Source: CAZPMO01 sp964587515
Lineage (GTDB): Bacteria > Pseudomonadota > Alphaproteobacteria > MPNO01
Assembly: GCA_964587515.1 (NCBI GenBank)
Contig: CAZPMO010000094.1
Span: forward strand, 1-18,293
Direction of reading: 5' to 3'
Length of the DNA stretch: 18,293 nt
Shown here: positions 1-7,020 of the stretch, one piece after another
Layout of the letters: each line of letters opens with the position of its first letter
Numbering within the stretch: position 1 is the first letter of the stretch
Notes under the pieces: model-generated
What the model was told of the DNA's origin: nothing
The model's database searches: none
What the model saw: the letters and a program-made list of their open reading frames with translations, nothing else
Program-made: the position numbers and the translations under genes

Positions 1-1
1 T

Positions 2-976
2 TATCTCTTCTTCGCTGGGCGGCGTCGGATCAGCCATGCGGTCGAGGAATTTCCCGATCCGGTTCCGGGGCCGGGCGAGGTGTTGATCGACGTCCGGGCC
101 ATTGGGCTGAACTTTTCCGACCGGTTGATGATGCAGGGGAAATATCAAATTCGGCCGGACCGGCCGTTCGTGCCGGGGCGCGACGCGGCGGGGGTGGTGG
201 TTTCGGTGGGCGAGGGCGTGACGCGGTGCAAGGCGGGCGATCGGGTCGGCGCGGTGGTCACTTGGGGCGCCTATGCGGAATTGCTGGTCGCGTCGGAGAC
301 GCGGCTCTTCGTGCTGCCGGACGGGATGGATTTCCAAACCGGCGCGGCGCTCGGGAATGCGCATATCACGGCCTATCTGGCGGCGGTGGATCGCGGCCGC
401 ATCAAAGCCGGCGAGACGGTGCTGGTGAGCGGCGCGGCCGGCGGGGTCGGGCTCGCCTGCGTCGAGATCGCGGCGGCCAAGGGGGGCAAGGTGATCGCCG
501 GGGTAACCTCGCCCGAAAAGGGCGAGCTTGCGCGGGCCCACGGCGCGGCGCATGTGATCGATCTGGCGCGCGACGATCTGCGCGACGGGCTGCGCGATCA
601 GGTCCGGGCCGTGACCGGCGGCGGCGTCGACGTGCTGCTCGACGTGGTTGGCGGCGATGTGTTCGACGCCGGGCTGCGCGCGCTCAACATGGGTGGCAGG
701 CTGGTCTCGATCGGCTTCGCATCGGCGCGCGTGCCGGAAGCCAGGGCGAACTATCTGTTGTTGAAGAACATCTCGGTCGGCGGCGTTTATGTGGATCCCC
801 ATTTTGACCATGCGCCGGCGCGCATTGCCGACATCGTCGCCGATCTGTTCGCCATGTATGGGCGCGGCGAGATCAACCCGGCGGTCACGGCCAGTCATCC
901 GCTGGCGGAATTCAAGACCGCGCTGGCCCTGTTCGACTCCCGCGCGATCCGGGGCAAGGTGGTTCTGACGCCCTAG
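2..976 (+). CDS. NADPH:quinone oxidoreductase family protein (zinc-independent MDR), 5'-partial
   Basis: Medium-chain dehydrogenase/reductase of the quinone oxidoreductase (zeta-crystallin) type, expected to reduce quinones or enoyl substrates with NADPH in the cytosol. The frame is open to the window edge. The GTG at 80 is internal, because the family-typical segment VEEFPDPVPGPGEV lies before it (41-82). The N-terminal GroES-like domain is followed by the nucleotide-binding GAAGGVG loop (about 436-456), and the C-terminus GKVVLTP is typical. No catalytic zinc ligands are seen. Family members are about 320-325 aa; roughly 310 codons are visible here. Before position 41 the frame-2 residues do not look like the family, whereas frame 3 reads SSLGGVGSAMR, so a one-base frameshift or sequence error near 38-43 is possible. 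The gene is convergent with tam and shares the 4-bp CTAG with it. Confidence 0.85.
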   Translation, partial: YLFFAGRRRISHAVEEFPDPVPGPGEVLIDVRAIGLNFSDRLMMQGKYQIRPDRPFVPGRDAAGVVVSVGEGVTRCKAGDRVGAVVTWGAYAELLVASETRLFVLPDGMDFQTGAALGNAHITAYLAAVDRGRIKAGETVLVSGAAGGVGLACVEIAAAKGGKVIAGVTSPEKGELARAHGAAHVIDLARDDLRDGLRDQVRAVTGGGVDVLLDVVGGDVFDAGLRALNMGGRLVSIGFASARVPEARANYLLLKNISVGGVYVDPHFDHAPARIADIVADLFAMYGRGEINPAVTASHPLAEFKTALALFDSRAIRGKVVLTP

Positions 977-1737
977 ATGGTCGCCACGAAGAAGATGCGG
1001 CGGAAGGGGAACAGGGTCTTGCCGTCTTTTTCCTTGGGGTAGGCGGCGGCCACGCGGCGGCGGTATTCGGCCTCATAGGCGCTCCGTTCGGGCTCCTCCA
1101 GCGCGTTCAGCAGCGGCGCCATCCACGAGCCCTTGGTCCAGTCGGCCACCGGGTTCTCGCCCTCCAGCACCTGGATGTAATCGGTTTCCCAGATATCGAA
1201 ATGCTGCACGCGCGGCGCGATGAGATCGTAATAGAAATGCGGCTCGCTGGTCGGCGTGGCGCGGATCACCGGCTCCAGCCGCGCCGCCCACGGCCCGTCG
1301 CGCGCGACCTCGGCCACCAGCGAAAGCCCCGGCGCGTGATAGTTGCGCGGCATCTGCACCGCGAGCTGGCCGCCCGGCGCGATCATGTCGAGCAGGCGCG
1401 GGAACAGCGCCGCGTGATTGTCGAGCCAGTGCAGCGCCGCGTTGGAAAACACCAGATCGACCGGCGCATCCGGCGACCAGATGTTGAGGTCGGCTTCGAT
1501 CCAGTTGATTTCGGGGGCTTCATCCCGCGCCTTCGCCAGCATGTCGGCCGAACCATCGACGCCGGTCAGCCGCGCCTCGGGCCAGCGCTGGCGCATCAGC
1601 ATTGTGCCGCTGCCGGTGCCGCACCCCAAATCAACGATCCGCCCCGGCGCTTCCAGTCCTATGCGCCCGACCAGATCGATCACCGGCCGAAATCGCGGTG
1701 CCTCGAAGGCGAGATAGATATCGGGGTTCCAGTTCAT
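973..1737 (-). CDS. tam: Trans-aconitate 2-methyltransferase
   Basis: SAM-dependent methyltransferase that methylates trans-aconitate, a spontaneous isomer and inhibitor in the citrate cycle. The 254 aa match the usual length (E. coli Tam is about 252). The N-terminus MNWNPDIYLAFEAPRFRP is characteristic of Tam. Motif I, VDLGCGTGSGT (residues 35-45), gives the class I Rossmann SAM site, VDGSADML follows as the acidic motif II, and NAALHWLDNH is the Tam-type central motif. The ATG at 1737 is the natural start, since it begins the conserved N-terminus. It stands alone on this strand; its upstream neighbour is the repeat-bounded GIY-YIG unit, whose proximal hairpin (1755-1777) lies only 18 bases before the start codon. 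Its stop overlaps the convergent quinone oxidoreductase stop in CTAG. Substrate assignment comes from family resemblance only. Confidence 0.85.
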   Translation of the reverse strand: MNWNPDIYLAFEAPRFRPVIDLVGRIGLEAPGRIVDLGCGTGSGTMLMRQRWPEARLTGVDGSADMLAKARDEAPEINWIEADLNIWSPDAPVDLVFSNAALHWLDNHAALFPRLLDMIAPGGQLAVQMPRNYHAPGLSLVAEVARDGPWAARLEPVIRATPTSEPHFYYDLIAPRVQHFDIWETDYIQVLEGENPVADWTKGSWMAPLLNALEEPERSAYEAEYRRRVAAAYPKEKDGKTLFPFRRIFFVATI

Positions 1738-1750
1738 GCTACCCCCCTGT

Positions 1751-1780
1751 TGTCATGCGCGGGCCTGACCCGCGCATCTT
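1751..1780. repeat. Dispersed palindromic repeat, copy A
   Basis: Perfect 9-bp arms ATGCGCGGG and CCCGCGCAT enclose the 5-nt loop CCTGA (1755-1777). The outer side carries TGTC and the inner side CTTCTC. Copy B at 2121-2150 is the same element in inverted orientation. This looks like the REP-type palindromes scattered in alphaproteobacterial genomes; that last point is from memory, not a search. It ends 4 bases before the GIY-YIG stop codon (1782-1784) and lies in the upstream region of tam. Confidence 0.8.
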
Positions 1781-1781
1781 C

Positions 1782-2087
1782 TCAGTTCGTCGCAATGCCG
1801 TCATAAAGATCTTCCCAATCCGGATTCTGATTTTCGATCAAATTCACCTTCCAGGCGCGGTTCCAATGTTTGATGTTCTTCTCTCTTTGGATCGCGAGGC
1901 GAGGCGCGGTATGGCATTCGAAATACACCAACTTGTCCAGATTATAGCGCTTCGTGAAACCCGGGGTTCGCTTCTGTCTATGCTGGTTTGCTCGACGGAT
2001 CAGGTCGCCGGTAACGCCGACATATAGCGTTCCGTCTTTTCGGTTGCTCATGATGTATACGAAATACGTTATGGGCGGAGCGTGCAT
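1782..2087 (-). CDS. GIY-YIG nuclease family protein
   Basis: Small 101-aa single-domain protein of the GIY-YIG endonuclease superfamily (the YhbQ/UPF0213-like group), a DNA nuclease fold with no assigned cellular role. The two motif strands appear as VYI (residues 10-12) and YVG (22-24). The catalytic Arg is R31 or R32 in DLIRRANQHR with the following H36, and the metal-binding Glu is E69 in AIQREKNIKHW. The tail NPDWEDLY is typical of the group. The ATG at 2087 starts just before the first motif, so the frame is complete, although no strong Shine-Dalgarno is seen. Hairpin repeats flank it, 4 bases from the stop and 37 bases from the start. The close flanking suggests that nuclease and repeat travel or act together, as REP and RAYT do; this is inference. 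Confidence 0.88.
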   Translation of the reverse strand: MHAPPITYFVYIMSNRKDGTLYVGVTGDLIRRANQHRQKRTPGFTKRYNLDKLVYFECHTAPRLAIQREKNIKHWNRAWKVNLIENQNPDWEDLYDGIATN

Positions 2088-2120
2088 TCACTGGTCTGAT
2101 CGGTCAAGGCGAACTCGCGG

Positions 2121-2150
2121 AGAGATGCGCGGGTCAAGCCCGCGCATGAC
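2121..2150. repeat. Dispersed palindromic repeat, copy B
   Basis: Same 9-bp arms as copy A (ATGCGCGGG and CCCGCGCAT, 2125-2147) around loop TCAAG. The flanks GAG on one side and GAC on the other match the reverse complement of copy A, so the two copies are inverted. It sits 37 bases upstream of the GIY-YIG start and 65 bases upstream of the divergent oxidoreductase gene, where it could also act as a transcriptional hairpin. Confidence 0.8.
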
Positions 2151-2212
2151 GAATGGAAGTCGACTATGGCAACATAGGGGCGCGGACGAAACACCATCCG
2201 GGAGTGACATCA

Positions 2213-3103
2213 ATGACGGTTTTCGCGTTCATCGGTTTCGGCGAGGCGGGTCAGGAAATTTCACGGGGGCTGATCGGCGCCGGGACCGAGGTGCGCGCGG
2301 CGTTCGATATTCTGTTTCCCGATAATCGGACCGGCGGGCGCTTGCGCGACGCGGCGGCCGCCATCGGTGTCAACGCCGCCATGACGCCGGCCGAGGCGGT
2401 GGCCGGGGCCGATGTGGTGATTTCGGCGGTGACGGCGGACCAGTCGGTGGTGGCGGCGGAGGCGGTCGCGCCCCATCTTGGGCCCGGCCAGATTTTCATG
2501 GACATGAATTCGACCTCGCCGGGAAAGAAGCGCAAGGCGGCGGCGGCGATCGAGGATGGCGGCGCCGCGCGGTATGTGGAAAGCGCGGTGATGGCGACGG
2601 TGCCCGGCTATGCCCACAAGGTGCCGATGCTGCTGGCCGGCGCGGCGGCGGTCGAACTCGAGACCCTGCTGAAACCGTTCGGGATGGATGTGGAGGCGGT
2701 GGGGACCGAAATCGGCCAGGCCTCGTCGGTGAAGATGTGCCGCAGCGTAATGGTGAAGGGGCTCGAGGCGCTGTTCGTCGAGTCGCTGTCGGCGGCCGAG
2801 AAGGCCGGCGTCAGCGCCCGCGTGCTGGCCTCGCTGGATGAGAGCTATCCCGGTCTCGACTGGACCACGCTCGCGTCCTATCACGTTGGCCGGGTGGCGC
2901 TGCACGCGAAGCGCCGCGCCGCCGAGATGCGCGAGGTCGCGGTCACGCTGGACGATCTCGGCATTGCGCCGCGCATGGCGACGGCGACGGCGGAACTGCT
3001 GGAGCATTGCACCGGGATCGGTTTGCGCGAGCGTTTCCCCGACGGCCCGCCCGACGACTATCGCGTCTTCGTCGCGACCATGCGCGACGCCGAGGGACGT
3101 TAA
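2213..3103 (+). CDS. NAD(P)-dependent oxidoreductase with DUF1932 domain (6PGDH/HIBADH-like)
   Basis: Member of the beta-hydroxyacid dehydrogenase superfamily, expected to oxidise a 3-hydroxy acid or a related substrate with NAD(P). The Rossmann motif GFGEAG is at residues 8-13. The motif MNSTSPG (98-104) is the substrate-binding serine/glycine segment of this subgroup. K174 in SSVKMCRS is the probable catalytic Lys. The helical C-terminal part with HAKRRAAEMREV matches the DUF1932 domain. The ATG at 2213 was preferred over the longer frame from 2153, because it directly precedes the conserved strand FAFIGFG and has GGGAG at 2200-2204, 8 bases upstream. That gives 296 aa, the usual length. 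The stop shares TTAA with the convergent AbrB-family gene. The natural substrate is unknown. Confidence 0.85.
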   Translation: MTVFAFIGFGEAGQEISRGLIGAGTEVRAAFDILFPDNRTGGRLRDAAAAIGVNAAMTPAEAVAGADVVISAVTADQSVVAAEAVAPHLGPGQIFMDMNSTSPGKKRKAAAAIEDGGAARYVESAVMATVPGYAHKVPMLLAGAAAVELETLLKPFGMDVEAVGTEIGQASSVKMCRSVMVKGLEALFVESLSAAEKAGVSARVLASLDESYPGLDWTTLASYHVGRVALHAKRRAAEMREVAVTLDDLGIAPRMATATAELLEHCTGIGLRERFPDGPPDDYRVFVATMRDAEGR

Positions 3104-4158
3104 TCGGAATCCGTCAGGCGTTCGGCGAGGCGGTACATGGGCAGGGTGATCACCGTGATCATGAATACCCGCACGATGTGATAGGCGGTCACCAGCGGCA
3201 CGCCGAGGCCCAGCACCTGGGCGGTGATGCTCATTTCGGCCAGCCCGCCGGGCGAGGCGGCGGCCAGCATCGCCCATACCGAGGTCTCCGACCATGCCGA
3301 TATGGCGAGCGCCAGCCCGGCCGCCACCGCCATCATGATCACCGTGGCGATCGCCGAGCCGAGGATCACCAGCGGCGCGCGCTTCATGGCCTCGCGCTCG
3401 AAGCGCTCGCCCAGGCTGGCGCCGATCAGCACCTGGGCGGTGATGATGAACAGCGGCGGCATCGCGCTAAGCGACGATTCGCTATAGGTCAGCGCCGCGG
3501 TGAAGGCGCAGGCCCCCAGCATCCAGGCGTTGGTGACGCGCAGCCGGTTGAGGGTGATCGAGACCGCCGCCGCGCCGGCCAGCAGCAATGGCAGCATCGC
3601 CCAGTTCACGATCTTCGACGGCGGGATGAAAACCTCCGACCCGCGTTCGCCGAAATAGGTCAGCGCCGCCGGGATGATCAGCACCACGATGGTCACGCGG
3701 ATGGTTTGCGACAGGGTCAGCGCCACCGGTTCCGCGCCGTAGCGGTCGCCGATGGTCATCATTTCCGCCATGCCGCCGGGTACGCTGCCGAAGAATGCGG
3801 TGGGGCGGTCGAGCCCGGCGATTTTCGTGTGTATCCAGGCGCCGACCCCGCCAAGCCCGATCGCCACCACCGCGACCAGAACCATCCAGGGAAGCTGGCC
3901 GGCGACAATGCCGGCGACCTTTGGCGTGAAGTAAAGCCCGATTACCGCGCCGATCAGGATCTGGCCGATCTGGCGTGCGCCCGGTGGACAGCTGACGCGG
4001 GCGCCGGCCAGATTGAATGCCGCCGACGCGATGATCGGCCCCAGCAACCACGGGATCGGCAGGTCGAGCCAGGCGAACAGCGCGCCGCCGGCGGTGGCGA
4101 CCGCAAGACCGGCGACGTCGCGCGCACGCGCGGCAAGAGTGGAAGCGGGAAGAGACAT
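3100..4158 (-). CDS. AbrB family integral membrane protein
   Basis: Polytopic membrane protein of the AbrB family (COG3180, sometimes misnamed ammonia monooxygenase or transcriptional regulator), role unproven. About ten or eleven hydrophobic helices run through 352 aa, and no DNA-binding domain is seen. The protein is an internal duplication: PGGMAEM in the first half and PGGLAEM in the second mark equivalent loops, and each is followed by a helix ending in a prolonged hydrophobic stretch (IRVTIVVLIIP and VRVFMITVITLP). The ATG at 4158 is followed by a short cytoplasmic stretch and the first helix. It lies 67 bases downstream of the hybrid kinase on the same strand, and a 9-bp inverted repeat occupies the leader just before the start. 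Co-transcription with the kinase is possible but not shown. Confidence 0.85.
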   Translation of the reverse strand: MSLPASTLAARARDVAGLAVATAGGALFAWLDLPIPWLLGPIIASAAFNLAGARVSCPPGARQIGQILIGAVIGLYFTPKVAGIVAGQLPWMVLVAVVAIGLGGVGAWIHTKIAGLDRPTAFFGSVPGGMAEMMTIGDRYGAEPVALTLSQTIRVTIVVLIIPAALTYFGERGSEVFIPPSKIVNWAMLPLLLAGAAAVSITLNRLRVTNAWMLGACAFTAALTYSESSLSAMPPLFIITAQVLIGASLGERFEREAMKRAPLVILGSAIATVIMMAVAAGLALAISAWSETSVWAMLAAASPGGLAEMSITAQVLGLGVPLVTAYHIVRVFMITVITLPMYRLAERLTDSD

Positions 4159-4163
4159 GGAGT

Positions 4164-4189
4164 TCCGTCAATCGGGCGGTATTGACGGA
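4164..4189. promoter_or_regulatory. 9-bp inverted repeat in the AbrB-family gene leader
   Basis: TCCGTCAAT (4164-4172) and ATTGACGGA (4181-4189) are perfect inverted arms around an 8-base spacer. On the minus strand the repeat ends 5 bases before the ATG, so a hairpin would sit on the ribosome-binding region; as DNA it could be an operator. No T-run follows, so it is not a classical terminator. Confidence 0.5.
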
Positions 4190-4197
4190 TCATACCA

Positions 4198-4209
4198 CCC
4201 GCCGGCGGG
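4198..4209. repeat. 12-bp perfect GC palindrome between kinase and AbrB-family genes
   Basis: CCCGCCGGCGGG is self-complementary and lies 17 bases beyond the kinase stop. It may contribute to termination or may be chance in GC-rich DNA. Confidence 0.3.
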
Positions 4210-4225
4210 CGGCGGCAGACTTGTG

Positions 4226-6853
4226 TCAGGCGCTGCGGCGGTCGAACGTATTGAGGAAGTCGCGTATGGATTGCGCCGTGTCTTCGTCGAGACCGGCCGG
4301 CGGCGGCGCGGGATGGAATTCAGGAACCGGCATATCGCTTTGCGTTGCCGTCTCACGTTCGCCGGCGACCTCGCCGCATTGACGGCGCAGCGCGGCGTCG
4401 AGCAATTCCGGATCGATCGGTTTGGACACGTAATCGTTCATGCCGGCGGCGAGAAATTTCTCGCGGTCACCCTGCATGGCGCTCGCGGTCAACGCGATGA
4501 TTGGAATTTCGGACTCCGCGCCCGGCAATTCGCGGATGCGCCTGGTCGCGGTCGGCCCATCCATCTCGGGCATGTGCACGTCCATCAGCACCACGTCGTA
4601 AGGGACGTCTCGCACCGCCTCGACAGCTTCCAGCCCGTTGGCCGCAATATCGACGCGGTGGCCGTTCCGCGTCAGCATCAGTGTCGCGACCTTCTGGTTC
4701 ACCAGATTGTCCTCGGCCAGCAGGATACGAAGATTACGCATTGGGTCCGCCGGCGCGGCGGTGTCGGTATCGGTCGGGTCGTCGACCGGGATATTTCGTC
4801 CGCTCCCCGCTCCACCGCCGATTAGCGCGTCGGAAAGACAATCGAACCAGGCCGATTGCCGCAGCGGCTTGGCCATGGTCGCCGAATGCCGGGATATCGA
4901 ATTGTGATTCGATGCGCCGACAGGGGACATCAGGATGATCTTGACGTCGGCGCCGGTGGTTTTGTCCCTGATTTTCGCGGTGAGTTCCGGGCCGCCCATA
5001 TCGGGCAACGAGTGATTGACGATGACGATGTCGACATTGGCGTGATCGAAGTGATCCAGCGCCGACCGGGCATCGCTGGTTTCCTCGACCGAGAATCCCC
5101 ATGCCGTCAACTGGATGCGATAGGGCTTCCGGCAATCCTCTCCGTCCATCACCAGCAGCGCGTGTTTTCCCTGGAACCCCGCGATGTCGTGGCGGAGCCC
5201 GTTGTCGCGCACGGAAGATTTGCGGAAAGGCAGGGTGAAGAAAAAGGTGCTGCCCCGGCCGGGTCGGCTTTCGACGCCGATTTCACCGCCCATCAGTTCG
5301 CACAGTTGCTGCGAGATCGACAGGCCCAGCCCGGAGCCGCCGAACCGCCGGGTCGTCGAGGTGTCGGCCTGGATGAAGCGCTCAAATAGTTTGGATTGAG
5401 CGTCTTCGGCGATTCCGATGCCGGTATCGCAGACCGAGAATTTCAGCCGCGCGTTGTCGCCGGACTCCTGCTCAAGCTCGATTTCAACCCAGACCGCGCC
5501 GCGTTCGGTGAATTTCAGCGCGTTGCCCAGCAGGTTCATCAGAACCTGACGGACCCGACTGGGGTCCCCCAGCAGGAACAGCGGCACGTCGGGCGCGGTG
5601 AAGGCGCAGAGTTCCAGCGATTTCTCATCCGCCTTCGCTCCCAGCAGCGTCACCACGCTTTCAACGATCTCACGCAGATCGAATTCGATGACTTCGAGAT
5701 CGAACTTGCCGGCCTCCATCTTCGAGAAATCGAGAATGTCGTTGATCAGAGTCAGAAGCGTCTCGCCGGACGTTCGAATAGTCGTGGCGCAGTCCCGCTG
5801 ATCGTTGGTGAGATCGGTTTCCAGCAGCAGGCCCGTCATGCCGAGGACGCCGTTCATGGGAGTGCGGATTTCGTGGCTCATTGTGGCCAGGAATTCCGAT
5901 TTTGCCCGGTCGGCGTTTTCGGCCTGCTCTTTCGCGACCAGCAACTCCTCGGCGGCGCGCCGCCTCTCAAGGACCTCTTCCTCAAGCTTGCGCTGCATGG
6001 CCTCGCCTTCTTCCCGCAAGCGCCGGCGTTCGATGGCGTTGGCCTTGAACACTTCCACCGTCCGCGCCATGTCGCCGATCTCGTCGGCCTGGCCGATGGC
6101 CGGAATTTCGACCGCGAAATTGCCCTCGGCCAGCTCCGTCATGGTCTTTCCGAGCTTTTCCATCGGTCGCAGAAGCTGGTAGCGCGTGAACCAGAAGAAG
6201 GCGACGGTCAGCAAGGCCAGCAGCGCGGCAATGACCAGCAATGTGTCCTCGACAACGGTTTCGACGTGCGCCACCGACGCCTCGAGACGAGCCTTGCTGA
6301 CGTGCCTGAGCTCCAGCAATTCGGTCTCCAGCACGTCCATCGCCAGAAGCGCGGCCGAGTCGTCGACCTTGACCTTTTCGTCGATGGCATGGGCCGATGC
6401 CCCGGCCACGACCATGTTCGCCGCCAGGTTCACCTTGTCGGTATATTCCTGGATCACCTCATCGATGCGCGTCACCGCGGTATGTTCGCGGTCATTGACC
6501 GAAAGCCTGTGATATTCGTACAGCGCATCTTCGATTTTGAGCAGCTTCTCCTGAATTTCGGTCAGACGCGAAATATCCTTGCGCAGGACAAAATTCTTGA
6601 ATTGGTGGATAAATCCGCCATAGCCCATGGTGCCCCGAATGTCGCTGAGAATGGCGGTCTTGGTCGCCGCGCCGCGGTCATATTCGGCCCAGGTCTTCAC
6701 TACCTCTCGTGAATCGCGCAGCGTGAGCACCGTCGAGATCCCGATCACCACCGCGACCGCGACCAGGACGCAGTTGATCAGCCGCCCTTGGGTCCTGATT
6801 TTTGGAGAGCGAATTATGGCCGGTTCCTTCGCGATTGCTGTCAGGCATGACAA
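4226..6853 (-). CDS. Hybrid sensor histidine kinase with degenerate and canonical receiver domains
   Basis: Inner-membrane hybrid kinase of 875 visible aa. Order: TM1 (about 25-45); an all-helical periplasmic sensor (46-203) with the distinctive GYGGFIHQFKNFVLR; TM2 (204-224); HAMP (about 227-280); a coiled coil (280-320); HisKA with the phospho-accepting H327 in SHEIRTPMNG; and a HATPase with NLLGNALKF (N box), DTGIGI and GGSGLGLS. The first receiver (563-675) has Asn at 613 where the phospho-Asp belongs and only one of the two acidic pocket residues (D570, G571). The second receiver (708-822) is canonical: E714/D715, D758, T789, K811. No HPt domain follows. The TTG at 6853 is the first usable start, but the frame stays open into the N gap at 6888, so the true N-terminus may be lost there. 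The stimulus is unknown. Confidence 0.92.
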   Translation of the reverse strand: MSCLTAIAKEPAIIRSPKIRTQGRLINCVLVAVAVVIGISTVLTLRDSREVVKTWAEYDRGAATKTAILSDIRGTMGYGGFIHQFKNFVLRKDISRLTEIQEKLLKIEDALYEYHRLSVNDREHTAVTRIDEVIQEYTDKVNLAANMVVAGASAHAIDEKVKVDDSAALLAMDVLETELLELRHVSKARLEASVAHVETVVEDTLLVIAALLALLTVAFFWFTRYQLLRPMEKLGKTMTELAEGNFAVEIPAIGQADEIGDMARTVEVFKANAIERRRLREEGEAMQRKLEEEVLERRRAAEELLVAKEQAENADRAKSEFLATMSHEIRTPMNGVLGMTGLLLETDLTNDQRDCATTIRTSGETLLTLINDILDFSKMEAGKFDLEVIEFDLREIVESVVTLLGAKADEKSLELCAFTAPDVPLFLLGDPSRVRQVLMNLLGNALKFTERGAVWVEIELEQESGDNARLKFSVCDTGIGIAEDAQSKLFERFIQADTSTTRRFGGSGLGLSISQQLCELMGGEIGVESRPGRGSTFFFTLPFRKSSVRDNGLRHDIAGFQGKHALLVMDGEDCRKPYRIQLTAWGFSVEETSDARSALDHFDHANVDIVIVNHSLPDMGGPELTAKIRDKTTGADVKIILMSPVGASNHNSISRHSATMAKPLRQSAWFDCLSDALIGGGAGSGRNIPVDDPTDTDTAAPADPMRNLRILLAEDNLVNQKVATLMLTRNGHRVDIAANGLEAVEAVRDVPYDVVLMDVHMPEMDGPTATRRIRELPGAESEIPIIALTASAMQGDREKFLAAGMNDYVSKPIDPELLDAALRRQCGEVAGERETATQSDMPVPEFHPAPPPAGLDEDTAQSIRDFLNTFDRRSA

Positions 6854-6887
6854 CCGGACGCGCCGGTCGGCGGCGTGCCTGTCGATT

Positions 6888-6897
6888 NNNNNNNNNN
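6888..6897. other. Scaffold gap (10 N)
   Basis: Exactly ten undetermined bases, the conventional placeholder for a gap of unknown size. It falls in the divergent region between the hybrid kinase and the SDR-led operon, so the kinase 5' end and part of both promoters may be missing, and the adjacency of the two halves depends on the scaffolding. Confidence 0.98.
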
Positions 6898-6920
6898 AAT
6901 GGTCGATTAACCCCGCCCTA

Positions 6921-6948
6921 TTGATTAGGTCATATAACCTATGATCAA
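6921..6948. promoter_or_regulatory. Operator-like interrupted palindrome upstream of the SDR operon
   Basis: TAGGT (6926-6930) and ACCTA (6937-6941) are inverted around CATATA. Outer TTGAT (6921-6925) and ATCAA (6944-6948) extend the symmetry with a 2-base offset on one side. The size fits a site for a dimeric regulator (GntR or TetR class, inference). TATGAT at 6940-6945 could be a -10 element overlapped by the site, but no well-spaced -35 is seen. Confidence 0.35.
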
Positions 6949-7020
6949 GACCGTGAATTTCGGCGCGAAGCTGGTTCTGTTTGGGGTGATCTGGTAATCA
7001 AGGCCAGGGAGGCAGAGACC

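Larger units (their letters stand above)
1751..2150. mobile_element. Putative inverted-repeat-bounded GIY-YIG unit (about 400 bp)
   Basis: Two near-identical hairpin repeats in inverted orientation lie at the exact edges of an otherwise single-gene unit. The shared ends read GTCATGCGCGGG, then a 5-nt loop, then CCCGCGCATC. The arrangement resembles REP palindromes with a linked nuclease gene. No target-site duplication is visible on the flanks, so mobility is an inference. Confidence 0.35.

Noticed and set aside
1741..1830. Plus-strand peptide MRGPDPRIFSVRRNAVIK as a small gene
   Set aside because: It is a translation of repeat copy A and the end of the GIY-YIG gene on the wrong strand, a common false call at such repeats.
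2153..2212. 20-codon N-terminal extension of the DUF1932 oxidoreductase
   Set aside because: The extension does not resemble the family, and a good Shine-Dalgarno supports the ATG at 2213.
3007..4185. 392-codon plus-strand frame opposite the AbrB-family gene
   Set aside because: Arg/His/Gln-rich antisense product with no motif; the membrane protein on the other strand has the family duplication.
5396..6712. 438-codon plus-strand frame opposite the hybrid kinase
   Set aside because: Antisense shadow; the kinase domains are unambiguous on the other strand.
6941..6997. 18-codon leader-peptide frame before the first SDR
   Set aside because: It has a start and a stop but no ribosome-binding site, no regulatory codons and no attenuator hairpin. 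It is likely chance.
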